The translations under genes were made by a program, and so were the position numbers. Under the pieces are notes generated by a model. The model did not search any database and was not told the DNA's origin. It saw only the letters and a program-made list of their open reading frames with translations. A stretch of DNA of 26,615 nt. Origin: Bacillota bacterium. Its GTDB lineage: Bacteria; Bacillota; Clostridia; Peptostreptococcales; Anaerovoracaceae. Position 1 is the first letter of the stretch, and each line of letters opens with the position of its first letter. Positions 6,522-14,914 of this stretch are shown here, in pieces. Location of the stretch: NCBI GenBank assembly GCA_016293805.1, contig JAEDDI010000026.1, positions 1-26,615 of the forward strand, read 5' to 3'.

Positions 6522-8063
6522 ATGCTAAAGAGTAAATCAAAGATACTTGCCATACTGCTAAGTATGGTACTTGTAATAGGAATGATACCTGCATCTGCGT
6601 TTGCGGATACAGTAGTGACAGAACTTAATTTTACATATGATGAGGCAGCATGTAAGATAGATACTTCACTTACAGAGGGTCAGGTCGATTCAGCAATAGG
6701 AAATAATTCATCACTGGATGAAACAGCCATGGCTAATTTCTCAGCGGACTTGGCGTATCTGGATCAGGGTACCTGGTATATTGTTGCAGATGGAACAAAT
6801 CAGGTTTCTTCAGATAAGCAGTATGCTGTATTTTTCGGAGTGCGTCTGAAAGACGGGTATTCATGGCCTGAGGGAGTAAGCTCAGAAGATATGTCAGGTG
6901 TTAAGATTATGGTCAACGGCAAAGAATACAAGCCATCATCTGATTATGTATCTGCGTACCCGAATGGGTGGGTATTCATCTCATATATTCCTGATGGTCA
7001 GAAAAGCAAGATAGCGAAGCTTGAAGCCTCAACAGCAGCTCCGATACTGTACAAGACTCCATCATATGAAGTGACAACTGCCGGCGAAGGGTATAAGGTG
7101 TCTGTAGAAAACTGGTACAGTGGCCCGAAAATACCTGAACTTACCGGCGGCACCGTTATGGCACCAACCGATAAATTCCGTGAAGGTATTAAATATATGG
7201 TTGAGCTGAAGTTTACTGCAGATGAGGGATATTCATTTATCGATAAGCTGTCGGTCAGTGTTGCGAATTCATCCGGCTGGCGTATTGAATCACAGGATTC
7301 AAAGACTGTTGTTGCTTTTGTGTACATGGAATATGCCAAGCATGTACACAGCCCGGGTGACTGGGTGAGTGATTCGGGCAGTCACTGGAAAGTATGCTCT
7401 GTCTGCGATGAAAAGGTTGATACTGCAGTTCATACTGCAGGCAGCTGGATTGTAGACAAGGAAGCAACAGATGTGACAGAAGGAAGCAGACACATGGAAT
7501 GCACAGTATGTCACTATGTAATGAAAACAGAAGTCATACCTGCAGGCAAGGTGTCGATTGAATCTGCAGAAGCAAAACTTTCCGCATCATCATATGCTTA
7601 CACAGGTGCGGTTAAGAGACCTGTTGTAACAGTGAAAGACGGGGATAAAGACCTTGTAGAAGGAACAGACTTTGCAGTTTCGTATTCAAACAACAAGTAT
7701 GTCGGAACAGCTAAAGTCACAATCAGGGGAATCGGAGATTACACAGGTGAAATAGTTAAGACCTTCAAGATCAACCCGTCAAAGGTGACTCTGAGCAAGG
7801 TGAGCAAGGTTTCTTCAGGCAAGTTTAAGGCAACATGGAAGAAGCACAGCACGCAGACTACAGGCTTCCAGGTACGCTACAGTACATCGAGCACATTTAA
7901 GACTTACAAGACTGTTACTGTATCGGGTAAGAGCGCTGTATCAAAGACAGTAAGCAAGCTCAAGAAGGGCAAGAAGTACTATGTGAAGGTGAGAGCGTAC
8001 AAGACCGTTAACGGTACCAGGTACTACGGAAGCTGGTCAGCTGTGAAGTCTGTGAGGGTATAG
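6522..8063 (+). CDS. Secreted multidomain protein ending in an Fn3-like module
   Basis: 513 residues with a clear signal peptide (about 1-29, ending ASAFA) and ribosome binding site AAAGGAG. Residues 30-170 and 175-270 are beta-rich domains I do not recognise. About 272-345 is a 'H-x-W...CxxC' type repeat region (CSVCDEK, CTVCHY), common in Clostridia surface proteins and possibly metal-binding. About 347-418 resembles an MBG/Ig-like repeat (LSASSYAYTG, VSYSNNKYVGTAKVTI). About 420-513 is an Fn3-like module. There is no sorting signal or anchor, so it should be released or held non-covalently by its basic Lys-rich C-terminus. The next gene follows after 45 nt with its own ribosome binding site and no terminator, so both are likely one operon behind the copy 2 promoter. 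Confidence 0.8.
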   Translation: MLKSKSKILAILLSMVLVIGMIPASAFADTVVTELNFTYDEAACKIDTSLTEGQVDSAIGNNSSLDETAMANFSADLAYLDQGTWYIVADGTNQVSSDKQYAVFFGVRLKDGYSWPEGVSSEDMSGVKIMVNGKEYKPSSDYVSAYPNGWVFISYIPDGQKSKIAKLEASTAAPILYKTPSYEVTTAGEGYKVSVENWYSGPKIPELTGGTVMAPTDKFREGIKYMVELKFTADEGYSFIDKLSVSVANSSGWRIESQDSKTVVAFVYMEYAKHVHSPGDWVSDSGSHWKVCSVCDEKVDTAVHTAGSWIVDKEATDVTEGSRHMECTVCHYVMKTEVIPAGKVSIESAEAKLSASSYAYTGAVKRPVVTVKDGDKDLVEGTDFAVSYSNNKYVGTAKVTIRGIGDYTGEIVKTFKINPSKVTLSKVSKVSSGKFKATWKKHSTQTTGFQVRYSTSSTFKTYKTVTVSGKSAVSKTVSKLKKGKKYYVKVRAYKTVNGTRYYGSWSAVKSVRV

Positions 8064-8082
8064 TCAACCTGTTATAGGTGGA
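7764..8082 (+). repeat. 319-bp near-identical repeat, copy A (Fn3 3' end plus flank)
   Basis: It matches 11271-11589 over the same length without gaps, with few mismatches clustered in the first third. The repeat runs past the stop codon into noncoding DNA (TCAACCTG...ATAGGTGGA), so homology at DNA level is recent and not only protein selection. Confidence 0.85.
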
Positions 8083-8108
8083 TTGTTAAAAACTACGGAG
8101 GAAATATC

Positions 8109-11100
8109 ATGATAGGAACAAAGAGAAAGTACAGGCTGCTCAGCATTCTGCTTAGCTTAATGCTGGTGGTTGGGCTGATGCCGACTATGAGCATGACAGT
8201 GTTTGCAGAAGATACCCGAACACAGGTTAATCTCGTCGAAGGTACTTCACCGGACTTTACACCGATATTTGGACAATCTATTGATTCAATAAGACCGGAA
8301 ATAACTGTCACAACAGGCAGTCCCGCACATTTCGAAGACAATTATTGGCGTAAATATGATGAGGCAACAGGTCAATACAACAAAGTTGAGAGTGGGTGTT
8401 TCACCAAGGGCAAATGGCGTTATTACGCTAAGGTCAAAATAGACGGCGAGGGAAATAATACTCATGCATTAGCTAATGGTGTGGTCATAAAAGTTAATGG
8501 CGTACAGTGGGATAATATTCAGGGCATTCATGGGCTTGACCACGGAGAATTTACTCTACAATATGTTAAGTCACCTGTTTTTGAGGTTGATCCTTCCAAT
8601 TCACAAATAATAATATTTAATGCCGACAATACAGATTTGGGTGACTATTTGATTGCGGGCACTTCGATTACGTCTGTAAATCTGGCGGATAGCGTTGAAG
8701 GCGGTACGGCACCGTATTCTTTTAATAAACTATCAGGACCTGAATGGATTGACATATCATCTTCGGGAGTGGTAACTGGAACGCCAACAGCAGCAGATGC
8801 AGGTAACAGCAAAGACCTGGTATTTAGAATTACTGATAAAAACGGCACTACAGCAGAGGGAACACTTATAGTACCTTATGTTCATAATGTGCGTACGACA
8901 ATAAAAAAAGTTGAATGTACATCACCGGATTATACGCCTGTATATGGTGAGAAGGTTGATTCAATCCAGCCGAAATTAACAGTTACTGAGGGTGCTCCGG
9001 CTTACATTGAACCCAACTGCTGGCGAAAATATAACGAAGAAACAAGAAGTTGGGAACCAGTTAAAAATGGAGTATTTACTGAAGGAAAGTGGAAATACAG
9101 TGCTGTTGTCAGAGTTGACGGTGAGAATAATAAAACCCACGTGTTAAGCGAGGAAACACGGGTGAAAATCAACGGTCAGGATTGTGAAGTGTTTCCAAAA
9201 GCATATATCTATGATGAGAGATCTTTAATATATATAAAATCTCCGGAATTTGAAGTAGAAGTGCCGGAGTCATTGACCGGAAATGTAAGCCTTTCCAAGG
9301 CATATTACAATGATCCTGTTAATCCTGTTCTGTCAGACAATCTTAAGACTATGAACAAAAGCGGCAAGCTGAGCTTTAAGTGGCAGAGAAGCGATGACGG
9401 AACAGATGGGTTTAAGGATATAAGCGGTGCTGCAAATCAGGCGTATTACCCGAGCACAAGTGATGTGGGCAAATATATCCGTGTTGTCATCACGGCGGAT
9501 GGATACATCAGCTCCGTTATAAGCAACAGCATGGAGGTAAAACAGGCTCTCATCAACTTCGAAAAGCCTGTTCAGCCGGCCCTGTCATATGATGCTGCAA
9601 ACGGATTAACAGTAACAAACGCAAAAGCAAATCAGGAGTACCTGGTGACATATAACAATAATGACCCTTCAAACTGGTCATCTGCAGTAAAGCCGAATGC
9701 AGACGGCAGTCTCAAGCTGACAGCCGACACCGGTACTACCGTGTATGTTCATACTCGTGTTGCAGAAACGATATATAAGCCTGCAGGCAGATTCTCTGAT
9801 TACAACAGTATATATACCGGAACTCCTACTTATCTCGTAAGTTTTGATATCAACTATTCAAAACTTACATTAAAGGAAGGAGAGGCTGTTAAACTTACTG
9901 CATCACCTGTTCCGGCAGACGCTTCTGCATGGAAAAGCTCTCCGGGAGTGCAGTGGTATGTCAACGGCGGAGCTGCAAAGCTGTATAAAGACGCAGCGTG
10001 TACGCAGGAATACAACAGGTATTCAGACGGATATTATGAAAGCGTATATCTGAAAGGTATAAGTCAGTCGAACTGGTTCACTGCCGGTGCGGAGAGAACC
10101 ATAAGCGGAGGCATACCGACAGTAAAACAGATGACTGTGGCTGTGACAGACGCAGACGGATACTATACTCCTGAAAGGCTTGCATTACCTGATGTGACTT
10201 TGGCTCCGGGTGAAAGCGTTACTGTTGATATCAGCTCTTATCCTGATCCGTCAAAAATTGAAGGAAGCCTGACATTTACAGCAAAATCAGGCAATCCTGC
10301 AGGTACGCTTACACTTACGCCTGCAGAGAACAATACAAAACTTAAGATTGAAGTTCCTAAAGATGCGAAGTCAGGCAAATATACATATGATGTGAAGCTG
10401 AACGGTGCACTGATAAATACAAACGTATGGAGTATCAGTGTGGCTGAAAAGAGTGTTCCTGTGGAGAGCGTTTCCGTTCTGATCCCTTCTGTTACGCTTG
10501 CTCCCGGCAGCAGCCTTAATCTGACAGCTGTTGTCAGTCCGTCCAATGCCACAGACGGTAAAACCGTAACATGGAGCCGAAGCAGCGGAAGCGACAAGAT
10601 CAGCGTTGACAGCACAGGCAAAGTAACCGTTAACGCCTCTGCATCAGATGGAACTGAAGCAGTCATCAAGGCTGAAGCAGGCGGCAAATACGGAACATGC
10701 ATCGTAAAGGTTAAAGTTCCGGAGTATACCGTTAATGTGAAAAACGGCAAGGCATATTCAAAAGGTGTACAGCTAACTGCGGCCAAAGCAGGCACTGTCA
10801 TCAGTCTTGCTGCCGATGCTGCTCCTTCCGGTCAGATGTTCAATAAATGGGAGATTTTAAGCGGCGGAGATATCATTGATGACATAAACAATGAAAACGC
10901 ATCATTTACTATGCCTGATGAAGATGTGGAAATCAGAGCCACATATGTGGATGAACATGTGCATGATTACACGACTGTAACAACCAAAGCGACAGCAACC
11001 AAGAACGGATCTTCTGTTTCAAAGTGCTCCGTATGCGGCGATGTTATATCAAGGACGATCTACTATCCGAAGACTGTAAAGCTTTCAGCTTCAAGCTACA

Positions 11101-11570
11101 GCTATACAGGCAAGGTTAAGAAGCCGTCTGTAAAAGTCATCGATGCAAATGGAAAAGAGATTTCCTCAGACAGCTATACTGTATCCTATGCAAAGGGACG
11201 AAAGTATGTCGGAAAATACAAGGTTACAGTTACCTTTAAGGGCAACTATACAGGTTCAAAGTATACTTACTTCAAGATCAACCCGTCAAAGGTGACGCTG
11301 AGCAAGGTGACTAAAACTGCTTCAGGCAAACTCAAGGCAACATGGAAGAAGCACAGCACACAGACTACAGGCTTCCAGATACGCTACAGTACATCGAGCA
11401 CATTTAAGACTTACAAGACTGTTACTGTATCAGGTAAGAGCGCTGTATCAAAGACAGTAAGCAAGCTCAAGAAGGGCAAGAAGTACTATGTGAAGGTGAG
11501 AGCGTACAAGACCGTTAACGGTACCAGATACTACGGAAGCTGGTCAGCTGTGAAGTCTGTGAGGGTATAG
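8109..11570 (+). CDS. Large secreted protein with repeated unknown domain, Ig-like domains and Fn3 module
   Basis: 1153 residues; signal peptide about 1-35 (ending TVFAED), ribosome binding site CGGAGG. Residues about 38-175 and 260-395 are diverged copies of one unnamed domain (both carry the pattern TSPD-Y/F-TP, W-RKY-E/D, GKW and a KxNG strand). Between them lies a putative-Ig type segment (GTAPYSF, GVVTGTPTAADAG). Later come an Ig-like repeat (about 398-475), a Big_2-like domain (about 785-875, VTLAPGSSLNLTAVVSP), an InlB-like stretch (MPDEDVEIRATY), a CxxC repeat (CSVCGD), an MBG-like repeat and the terminal Fn3-like module. No membrane anchor is seen. The last 100 residues are nearly identical to those of the upstream gene, showing recent recombination. 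Probable role: adhesion or matrix building; binding partner unknown. Confidence 0.8.
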   Translation: MIGTKRKYRLLSILLSLMLVVGLMPTMSMTVFAEDTRTQVNLVEGTSPDFTPIFGQSIDSIRPEITVTTGSPAHFEDNYWRKYDEATGQYNKVESGCFTKGKWRYYAKVKIDGEGNNTHALANGVVIKVNGVQWDNIQGIHGLDHGEFTLQYVKSPVFEVDPSNSQIIIFNADNTDLGDYLIAGTSITSVNLADSVEGGTAPYSFNKLSGPEWIDISSSGVVTGTPTAADAGNSKDLVFRITDKNGTTAEGTLIVPYVHNVRTTIKKVECTSPDYTPVYGEKVDSIQPKLTVTEGAPAYIEPNCWRKYNEETRSWEPVKNGVFTEGKWKYSAVVRVDGENNKTHVLSEETRVKINGQDCEVFPKAYIYDERSLIYIKSPEFEVEVPESLTGNVSLSKAYYNDPVNPVLSDNLKTMNKSGKLSFKWQRSDDGTDGFKDISGAANQAYYPSTSDVGKYIRVVITADGYISSVISNSMEVKQALINFEKPVQPALSYDAANGLTVTNAKANQEYLVTYNNNDPSNWSSAVKPNADGSLKLTADTGTTVYVHTRVAETIYKPAGRFSDYNSIYTGTPTYLVSFDINYSKLTLKEGEAVKLTASPVPADASAWKSSPGVQWYVNGGAAKLYKDAACTQEYNRYSDGYYESVYLKGISQSNWFTAGAERTISGGIPTVKQMTVAVTDADGYYTPERLALPDVTLAPGESVTVDISSYPDPSKIEGSLTFTAKSGNPAGTLTLTPAENNTKLKIEVPKDAKSGKYTYDVKLNGALINTNVWSISVAEKSVPVESVSVLIPSVTLAPGSSLNLTAVVSPSNATDGKTVTWSRSSGSDKISVDSTGKVTVNASASDGTEAVIKAEAGGKYGTCIVKVKVPEYTVNVKNGKAYSKGVQLTAAKAGTVISLAADAAPSGQMFNKWEILSGGDIIDDINNENASFTMPDEDVEIRATYVDEHVHDYTTVTTKATATKNGSSVSKCSVCGDVISRTIYYPKTVKLSASSYSYTGKVKKPSVKVIDANGKEISSDSYTVSYAKGRKYVGKYKVTVTFKGNYTGSKYTYFKINPSKVTLSKVTKTASGKLKATWKKHSTQTTGFQIRYSTSSTFKTYKTVTVSGKSAVSKTVSKLKKGKKYYVKVRAYKTVNGTRYYGSWSAVKSVRV

Positions 11571-11589
11571 TCAACCTGCAATAGGTGGA
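11271..11589 (+). repeat. 319-bp near-identical repeat, copy B
   Basis: Direct partner of 7764-8082. It lies at the 3' end of the downstream gene and includes the same post-stop flank. Confidence 0.85.
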
Positions 11590-11606
11590 AACATACATAT
11601 ATTAAG

Positions 11607-11632
11607 AGTGCCGGCTATCCGGCACTTTTATA
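11607..11632 (+). terminator. Rho-independent terminator
   Basis: AGTGCCGG (11607-11614), CTAT, CCGGCACT (11619-11626), then TTTATATTT. It closes the 6522-11570 operon. Confidence 0.85.
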
Positions 11633-11657
11633 TTTCACAATGTATTTTTGTTTTCCT

Positions 11658-11704
11658 CCCCCAGACGGGGGATGTGTAAAATGTTCTGATATTTTAAAAT
11701 GTCA
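11658..11704 (+). promoter_or_regulatory. Conserved operator-promoter, copy 3
   Basis: CCCCCAGACGGGGG (11658-11671) then ATGTG; 21 nt from the GATG start to TTTTAAAAT (11692-11700), followed by GTCAG. This copy has the most symmetric box of the three. Confidence 0.6.
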
Positions 11705-11758
11705 GAAGGAGAACGGAATAATTATCGTTATTACATAGTTTAAAAAGGAGGAAAAAGG

Positions 11759-12823
11759 ATGAAGAAGGCTTTAAAATTTCTTTTAGTTCTTTCGGTATTT
11801 GCCGCATTTCTTATAGGTGCAAGTACAATGGCAATGGCAGAAAATCCGAATGAAAAGAAAGTGACAATTGGCGACAGCGAAATTACAATAACATCTGATA
11901 AGGGGTTTATGGTACCTCTTCCAGGCAACACTAATGCAGGTGTTGAGGTAACATTCCAGATTACAAGTAAAAATTCACCAATCACTGAAGTAAGTGTATG
12001 GGATGATTATGCGTATTACAATTCCAATTCCAAATCAGTCACTTATACACATAAGTACAATTATATGGATGTTGAGTCTAATGTGATGAAAATCACGCTT
12101 AAAGATGGTTCAAGTGCGGAAATTTTATACTCTCCGATTATACTTCCTGCATCATACCTGTCAGGGGATATTTCATTGAAGACTGACCCTGCAGGACTTG
12201 CAATAGAAGCAAGTGGATACAAGGTAAAGAACGGCCCTGAGTATCTGATTGCAGTGTATAAGGATGCGGCAAGAACCAAGTTTATTAACTCGTACTTTGC
12301 AAAGACAGAGGGAGGTCCTGTATCAATTCTGAAGAAGAACAATTCATGGTACAAGCCGAACACCAAGTATTATCTTTCAATCTATCCGGTTAACTACTAT
12401 ATGATAAACGGAAAAGAAAAAATGCTGCAGGGGAATCCTACCAAGAGAACTATTCAGACTTCACCTACAGTAAATCCTGTTATCAAGTCTGTAAAGATTT
12501 CAAATGTTAAGGTTAAGGCATATCGTCCTAATCCACTCAGCACGGTAGTCAGGTACAAGACAACATACAAGATGACAATCACTCTTTCGAAGAAGGCATC
12601 TAACATCAAGGGAATCAAGGTTAAGGCAGGACTCGGTGAATACACTGCCAAGGGTACAGGTAAAGTCTTTACTATAAACTGTGTAAATGATTCAGGCGTA
12701 AGCTACAAGGGTACTAAGCAGAAACTGAAAGTTATGACTTACAGCGCAAGTGCATCATACGGATATGCATTAAGCGGCCAGACTAAGTACAAGACTTACA
12801 CTATAAAGAACGGAACATATTGA
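11759..12823 (+). CDS. Secreted beta-rich protein of unknown function
   Basis: 354 residues from ATG 11759 with ribosome binding site AAAGGAGG. A signal peptide spans about 1-27 (ending TMAMA). The mature part is rich in Tyr, Lys, Thr and Ser and probably all beta. Residues about 125-235 look like an Fn3-type fold (GPEYLIAVYKDAARTKFINS, NTKYYLSIYPV). The last 110 residues hold another unassigned basic domain with many Lys-Tyr pairs. No cysteine motif, catalytic motif or anchor was found. It is a single-gene unit between its own operator-promoter (copy 3) and the terminator at 12866, so it is probably co-regulated with the two other units carrying the same promoter. Confidence 0.75.
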   Translation: MKKALKFLLVLSVFAAFLIGASTMAMAENPNEKKVTIGDSEITITSDKGFMVPLPGNTNAGVEVTFQITSKNSPITEVSVWDDYAYYNSNSKSVTYTHKYNYMDVESNVMKITLKDGSSAEILYSPIILPASYLSGDISLKTDPAGLAIEASGYKVKNGPEYLIAVYKDAARTKFINSYFAKTEGGPVSILKKNNSWYKPNTKYYLSIYPVNYYMINGKEKMLQGNPTKRTIQTSPTVNPVIKSVKISNVKVKAYRPNPLSTVVRYKTTYKMTITLSKKASNIKGIKVKAGLGEYTAKGTGKVFTINCVNDSGVSYKGTKQKLKVMTYSASASYGYALSGQTKYKTYTIKNGTY

Positions 12824-12865
12824 TTCGGAAAGGCCTGAAGGCCACTGTCATTAAGTTGATTACAT

Positions 12866-12913
12866 ACAGCAGGTTGAATTGAAACTGAATTCTTCCTGCT
12901 GTTTTTAATTTTT
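12866..12913 (+). terminator. Rho-independent terminator
   Basis: ACAGCAGG (12866-12873) / CCTGCTGT (12895-12902), with an inner GAATT/AATTC pairing and a T-rich tail. It follows the 11759 gene by 42 nt. Confidence 0.8.
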
Positions 12914-12916
12914 CTG

Positions 12917-13320
12917 CTGAAATCCAAGGCAGGTGATGACGGACTTATCAAGCTTATAGCTGAAGTAGTTAAGGCGGAAGAATCAGAAGTAGTCGTTGAT
13001 CTTAAGCTTGTTACAGCAAAGGGTACTGTATCTGATTTCAAGGGCGGTAATGTAAGAGTTACCATAGCAGTTGATAAGGAGCTTCAGAATGATAATCTTG
13101 TATGCGTATACATCGATTCTGAAGGTATCTACTATAAGGTTGATGGTACTCTCAACGATGACGGCACATACACATTCGTAACAGGTCACTTCTCAACATA
13201 CGCTGTTATGGATAAGGCTGCAGCTTACAGGGTCATAGCTGACCAGTTTGCGGAAATCAAGGCTTCAAGTTAAAGGTAAGGGATACATCAGGCTTTCATG
13301 GAGCAGGAAGGCAAGGAGCT
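12917..13320 (+). pseudogene. Relic: C-terminal part of a secreted protein plus a frameshifted Fn3 start
   Basis: One frame to TAA 13271-13273 encodes a coding-like stretch with VTIAVDKELQNDNLVCVYID and GTYTFVTGHFSTYAVM. It resembles the end-domain of S-layer-like or Fn3 surface proteins, where a '...T-F-x-T-x-HFS-x-Y-x-V' strand is common. In the +1 frame the text continues VKGKGYIRLSWSRKA, the first strands of an Fn3 module. The protein was therefore frameshifted near 13260 and then cut near 13315. No start codon or ribosome binding site is present, and a terminator sits directly in front. Not functional as read. Confidence 0.6.
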
Positions 13321-13428
13321 TCCAGCGCATTGAGAATTCACAGCTGGATGAAGGGATATATCTGCGTGGTGTTCCCGATTGCTCTTGTGATTGTAATCTA
13401 CTGCATTATAAGCGGATACCTTATATAA
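13310..13428 (+). pseudogene. Relic: C-terminal transmembrane end of a transporter-like protein
   Basis: A frame distinct from the Fn3 relic reads ASSALRIHSWMKGYICVV then a hydrophobic span (FPIALVIVIYCIISGYLI) to TAA 13426-13428. A conserved-looking polar loop before a final membrane helix suits the last segment of a polytopic transporter; the sodium:neurotransmitter-symporter family is a possible source, but I cannot confirm it. It is joined directly to the truncated Fn3 sequence, which marks a second rearrangement point. A terminator follows. Confidence 0.45.
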
Positions 13429-13448
13429 TTCACAGATAACATGGAGAA

Positions 13449-13477
13449 GAGACGATGCCCCGGCATCGTCTTTTCTG
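13449..13477 (+). terminator. Rho-independent terminator
   Basis: GACGATGCC (13451-13459), CC, GGCATCGTC (13462-13470), then TTTTCTGTT. It follows the transporter relic and probably belonged to that lost gene. Confidence 0.85.
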
Positions 13478-13499
13478 TTATTGTGTTAAATATCCCTTC

Positions 13500-13528
13500 T
13501 TGACTGAAATTAAGTAAGAAAGTAGAAT
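13500..13528 (+). promoter_or_regulatory. Promoter of the LRR protein gene
   Basis: TTGACT (13500-13505), 17-nt spacer, TAGAAT (13523-13528). The CCCC/CGGGG box is absent, so this gene is not expected in that regulon. Confidence 0.6.
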
Positions 13529-13579
13529 ATTTATGGAAATTTATGCTATATAACTTCAGAAAGGAGAGATTCTGACAAA

Positions 13580-14851
13580 ATGATAAAAAGTAAGAAATGG
13601 ATAAGTATAGTACTGACTCTGCTGCTTGTTCTTGCGATGATTCCCGCTTCATCTGCATCTGCTTCAGAGAAGGTGACAAGTACAGACGGCAACTGGGGAA
13701 TACTTGCCGACTACTATAACAAGACATGCACTATCTACGGATATTACGGCAGTGAGGCCAATCTTAAGATTCCGGAAACAATTGACGGACTCAAAGTTAC
13801 CAAGTACATTCTTTCAACAGGCGGAAATTCCTGGACAAACAACTACAAGAACAGAAAAGCAATTGTAACTGTTGAAGTTCCGAATACTGTAACAGAGCTG
13901 GGATACGGATCCTTTGCCAGTCTTCCAAATCTGAAATCTGTAACAATTCCGTCATCAGTAAAGACTTATGGAGAGAGTCTTTTAGCGGACTGCACATCAC
14001 TTGAAGAGTTTACACTGCCTTCGCACATGAAACAGGTGCCGGCCGCAATGTTTGCAGGATGTACATCTCTTAAGACTGTCACTTTGCATAACGCAGTCAC
14101 ATCTCTTGGAGACAGTGCGTTTGCAGGCTGTACATCTCTTAGGAGCATCAAGCTGCCTTCAAAACTTAAGACCATAGGCTATAACTGCTTCGGAGTCCGG
14201 TTCACTGACAAGTGCGGTCTTGAAAGCATATCAATTCCAAATACTGTTACATCTATTGGGTCAAGGGCATTCATATCGTGTGAGAATCTGGCTTCCGTAA
14301 AGCTTTCAACCGGCCTGACAAAGATAGACAGCAATACATTCGAAGGATGCACAAGCCTCAAATCTATCACAATTCCGTCAAATTGCAAAGAGGTAAGCTA
14401 TGAGGCATTTTATAACTGCGACAATCTGACAACTGTGGTAATAAGAGGCAATGCAAAGCTGCCGGGATACAAGGGACCGTTCACACCGTCAGCTCTTCTT
14501 ACCATATATTCGGCATCAGCTGAAACACAGGTAACATCCTACTGCAAATCACAGGGCGTGGCATGGAAATCCCTCAACCCGCCTAAGTTCACATCAAAAA
14601 AGAGAACTGCGACAACAGCCACACTGAAATGGTCAAAGGTGTCCGGTGCGACAGGCTATAATGTATATATGAAGACAGGAACCGGCTCGTACAAGTTTGT
14701 CAAGACAACTACAGCTCTCAGCTTTAAGAAAACCGGTCTTAAGAAAGGCGTAACCTACCGGTTCTATGTGACAACTCTCAAGAAAGATGACCTTGATCAG
14801 ACTATCGAAAGTAAAGCTTCAGCTGTTTACAAGACATATCTGAAGAAGTGA
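13580..14851 (+). CDS. Secreted BspA-like leucine-rich repeat protein with Fn3 domain
   Basis: 423 residues. The signal peptide spans about 1-29 (ending SASAS); the ribosome binding site AAAGGAGAG lies 11 nt upstream. Residues about 55-310 hold LRR_5/BspA-type repeats of roughly 23 residues with the pattern FAGCTSLKTVTL, FAGCTSLRSIKLP, FEGCTSLKSITIP. A linker and an Fn3 domain (about 330-420, LKWSKVSGATGYNVYMKTGT) follow. BspA-type repeats in related bacteria mediate binding to host proteins or other bacteria, which suggests an extracellular adhesin. No cell wall anchor is seen. The terminal Fn3 differs from the module shared by the 6522 and 8109 genes and comes from another lineage. Confidence 0.85.
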   Translation: MIKSKKWISIVLTLLLVLAMIPASSASASEKVTSTDGNWGILADYYNKTCTIYGYYGSEANLKIPETIDGLKVTKYILSTGGNSWTNNYKNRKAIVTVEVPNTVTELGYGSFASLPNLKSVTIPSSVKTYGESLLADCTSLEEFTLPSHMKQVPAAMFAGCTSLKTVTLHNAVTSLGDSAFAGCTSLRSIKLPSKLKTIGYNCFGVRFTDKCGLESISIPNTVTSIGSRAFISCENLASVKLSTGLTKIDSNTFEGCTSLKSITIPSNCKEVSYEAFYNCDNLTTVVIRGNAKLPGYKGPFTPSALLTIYSASAETQVTSYCKSQGVAWKSLNPPKFTSKKRTATTATLKWSKVSGATGYNVYMKTGTGSYKFVKTTTALSFKKTGLKKGVTYRFYVTTLKKDDLDQTIESKASAVYKTYLKK

Positions 14852-14857
14852 TTTAAA

Positions 14858-14887
14858 AAAGCTCTCCGCTGCGGAGGGCTTTATTTT
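14858..14887 (+). terminator. Rho-independent terminator
   Basis: AAAGC-T-CTCCGC (14858-14869) / GCGGAG-G-GCTTT (14871-14882) with tail TATTTTA. It lies 7 nt after the LRR gene stop. Confidence 0.8.
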
Positions 14888-14914
14888 ATGCGGATCTGAA
14901 GCAAGGTCAGCTTT

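Noticed and set aside
10238..10801. 187-codon minus-strand frame
   Set aside because: It has no ribosome binding site and lies opposite Big_2-like coding sequence with good plus-strand codon use.
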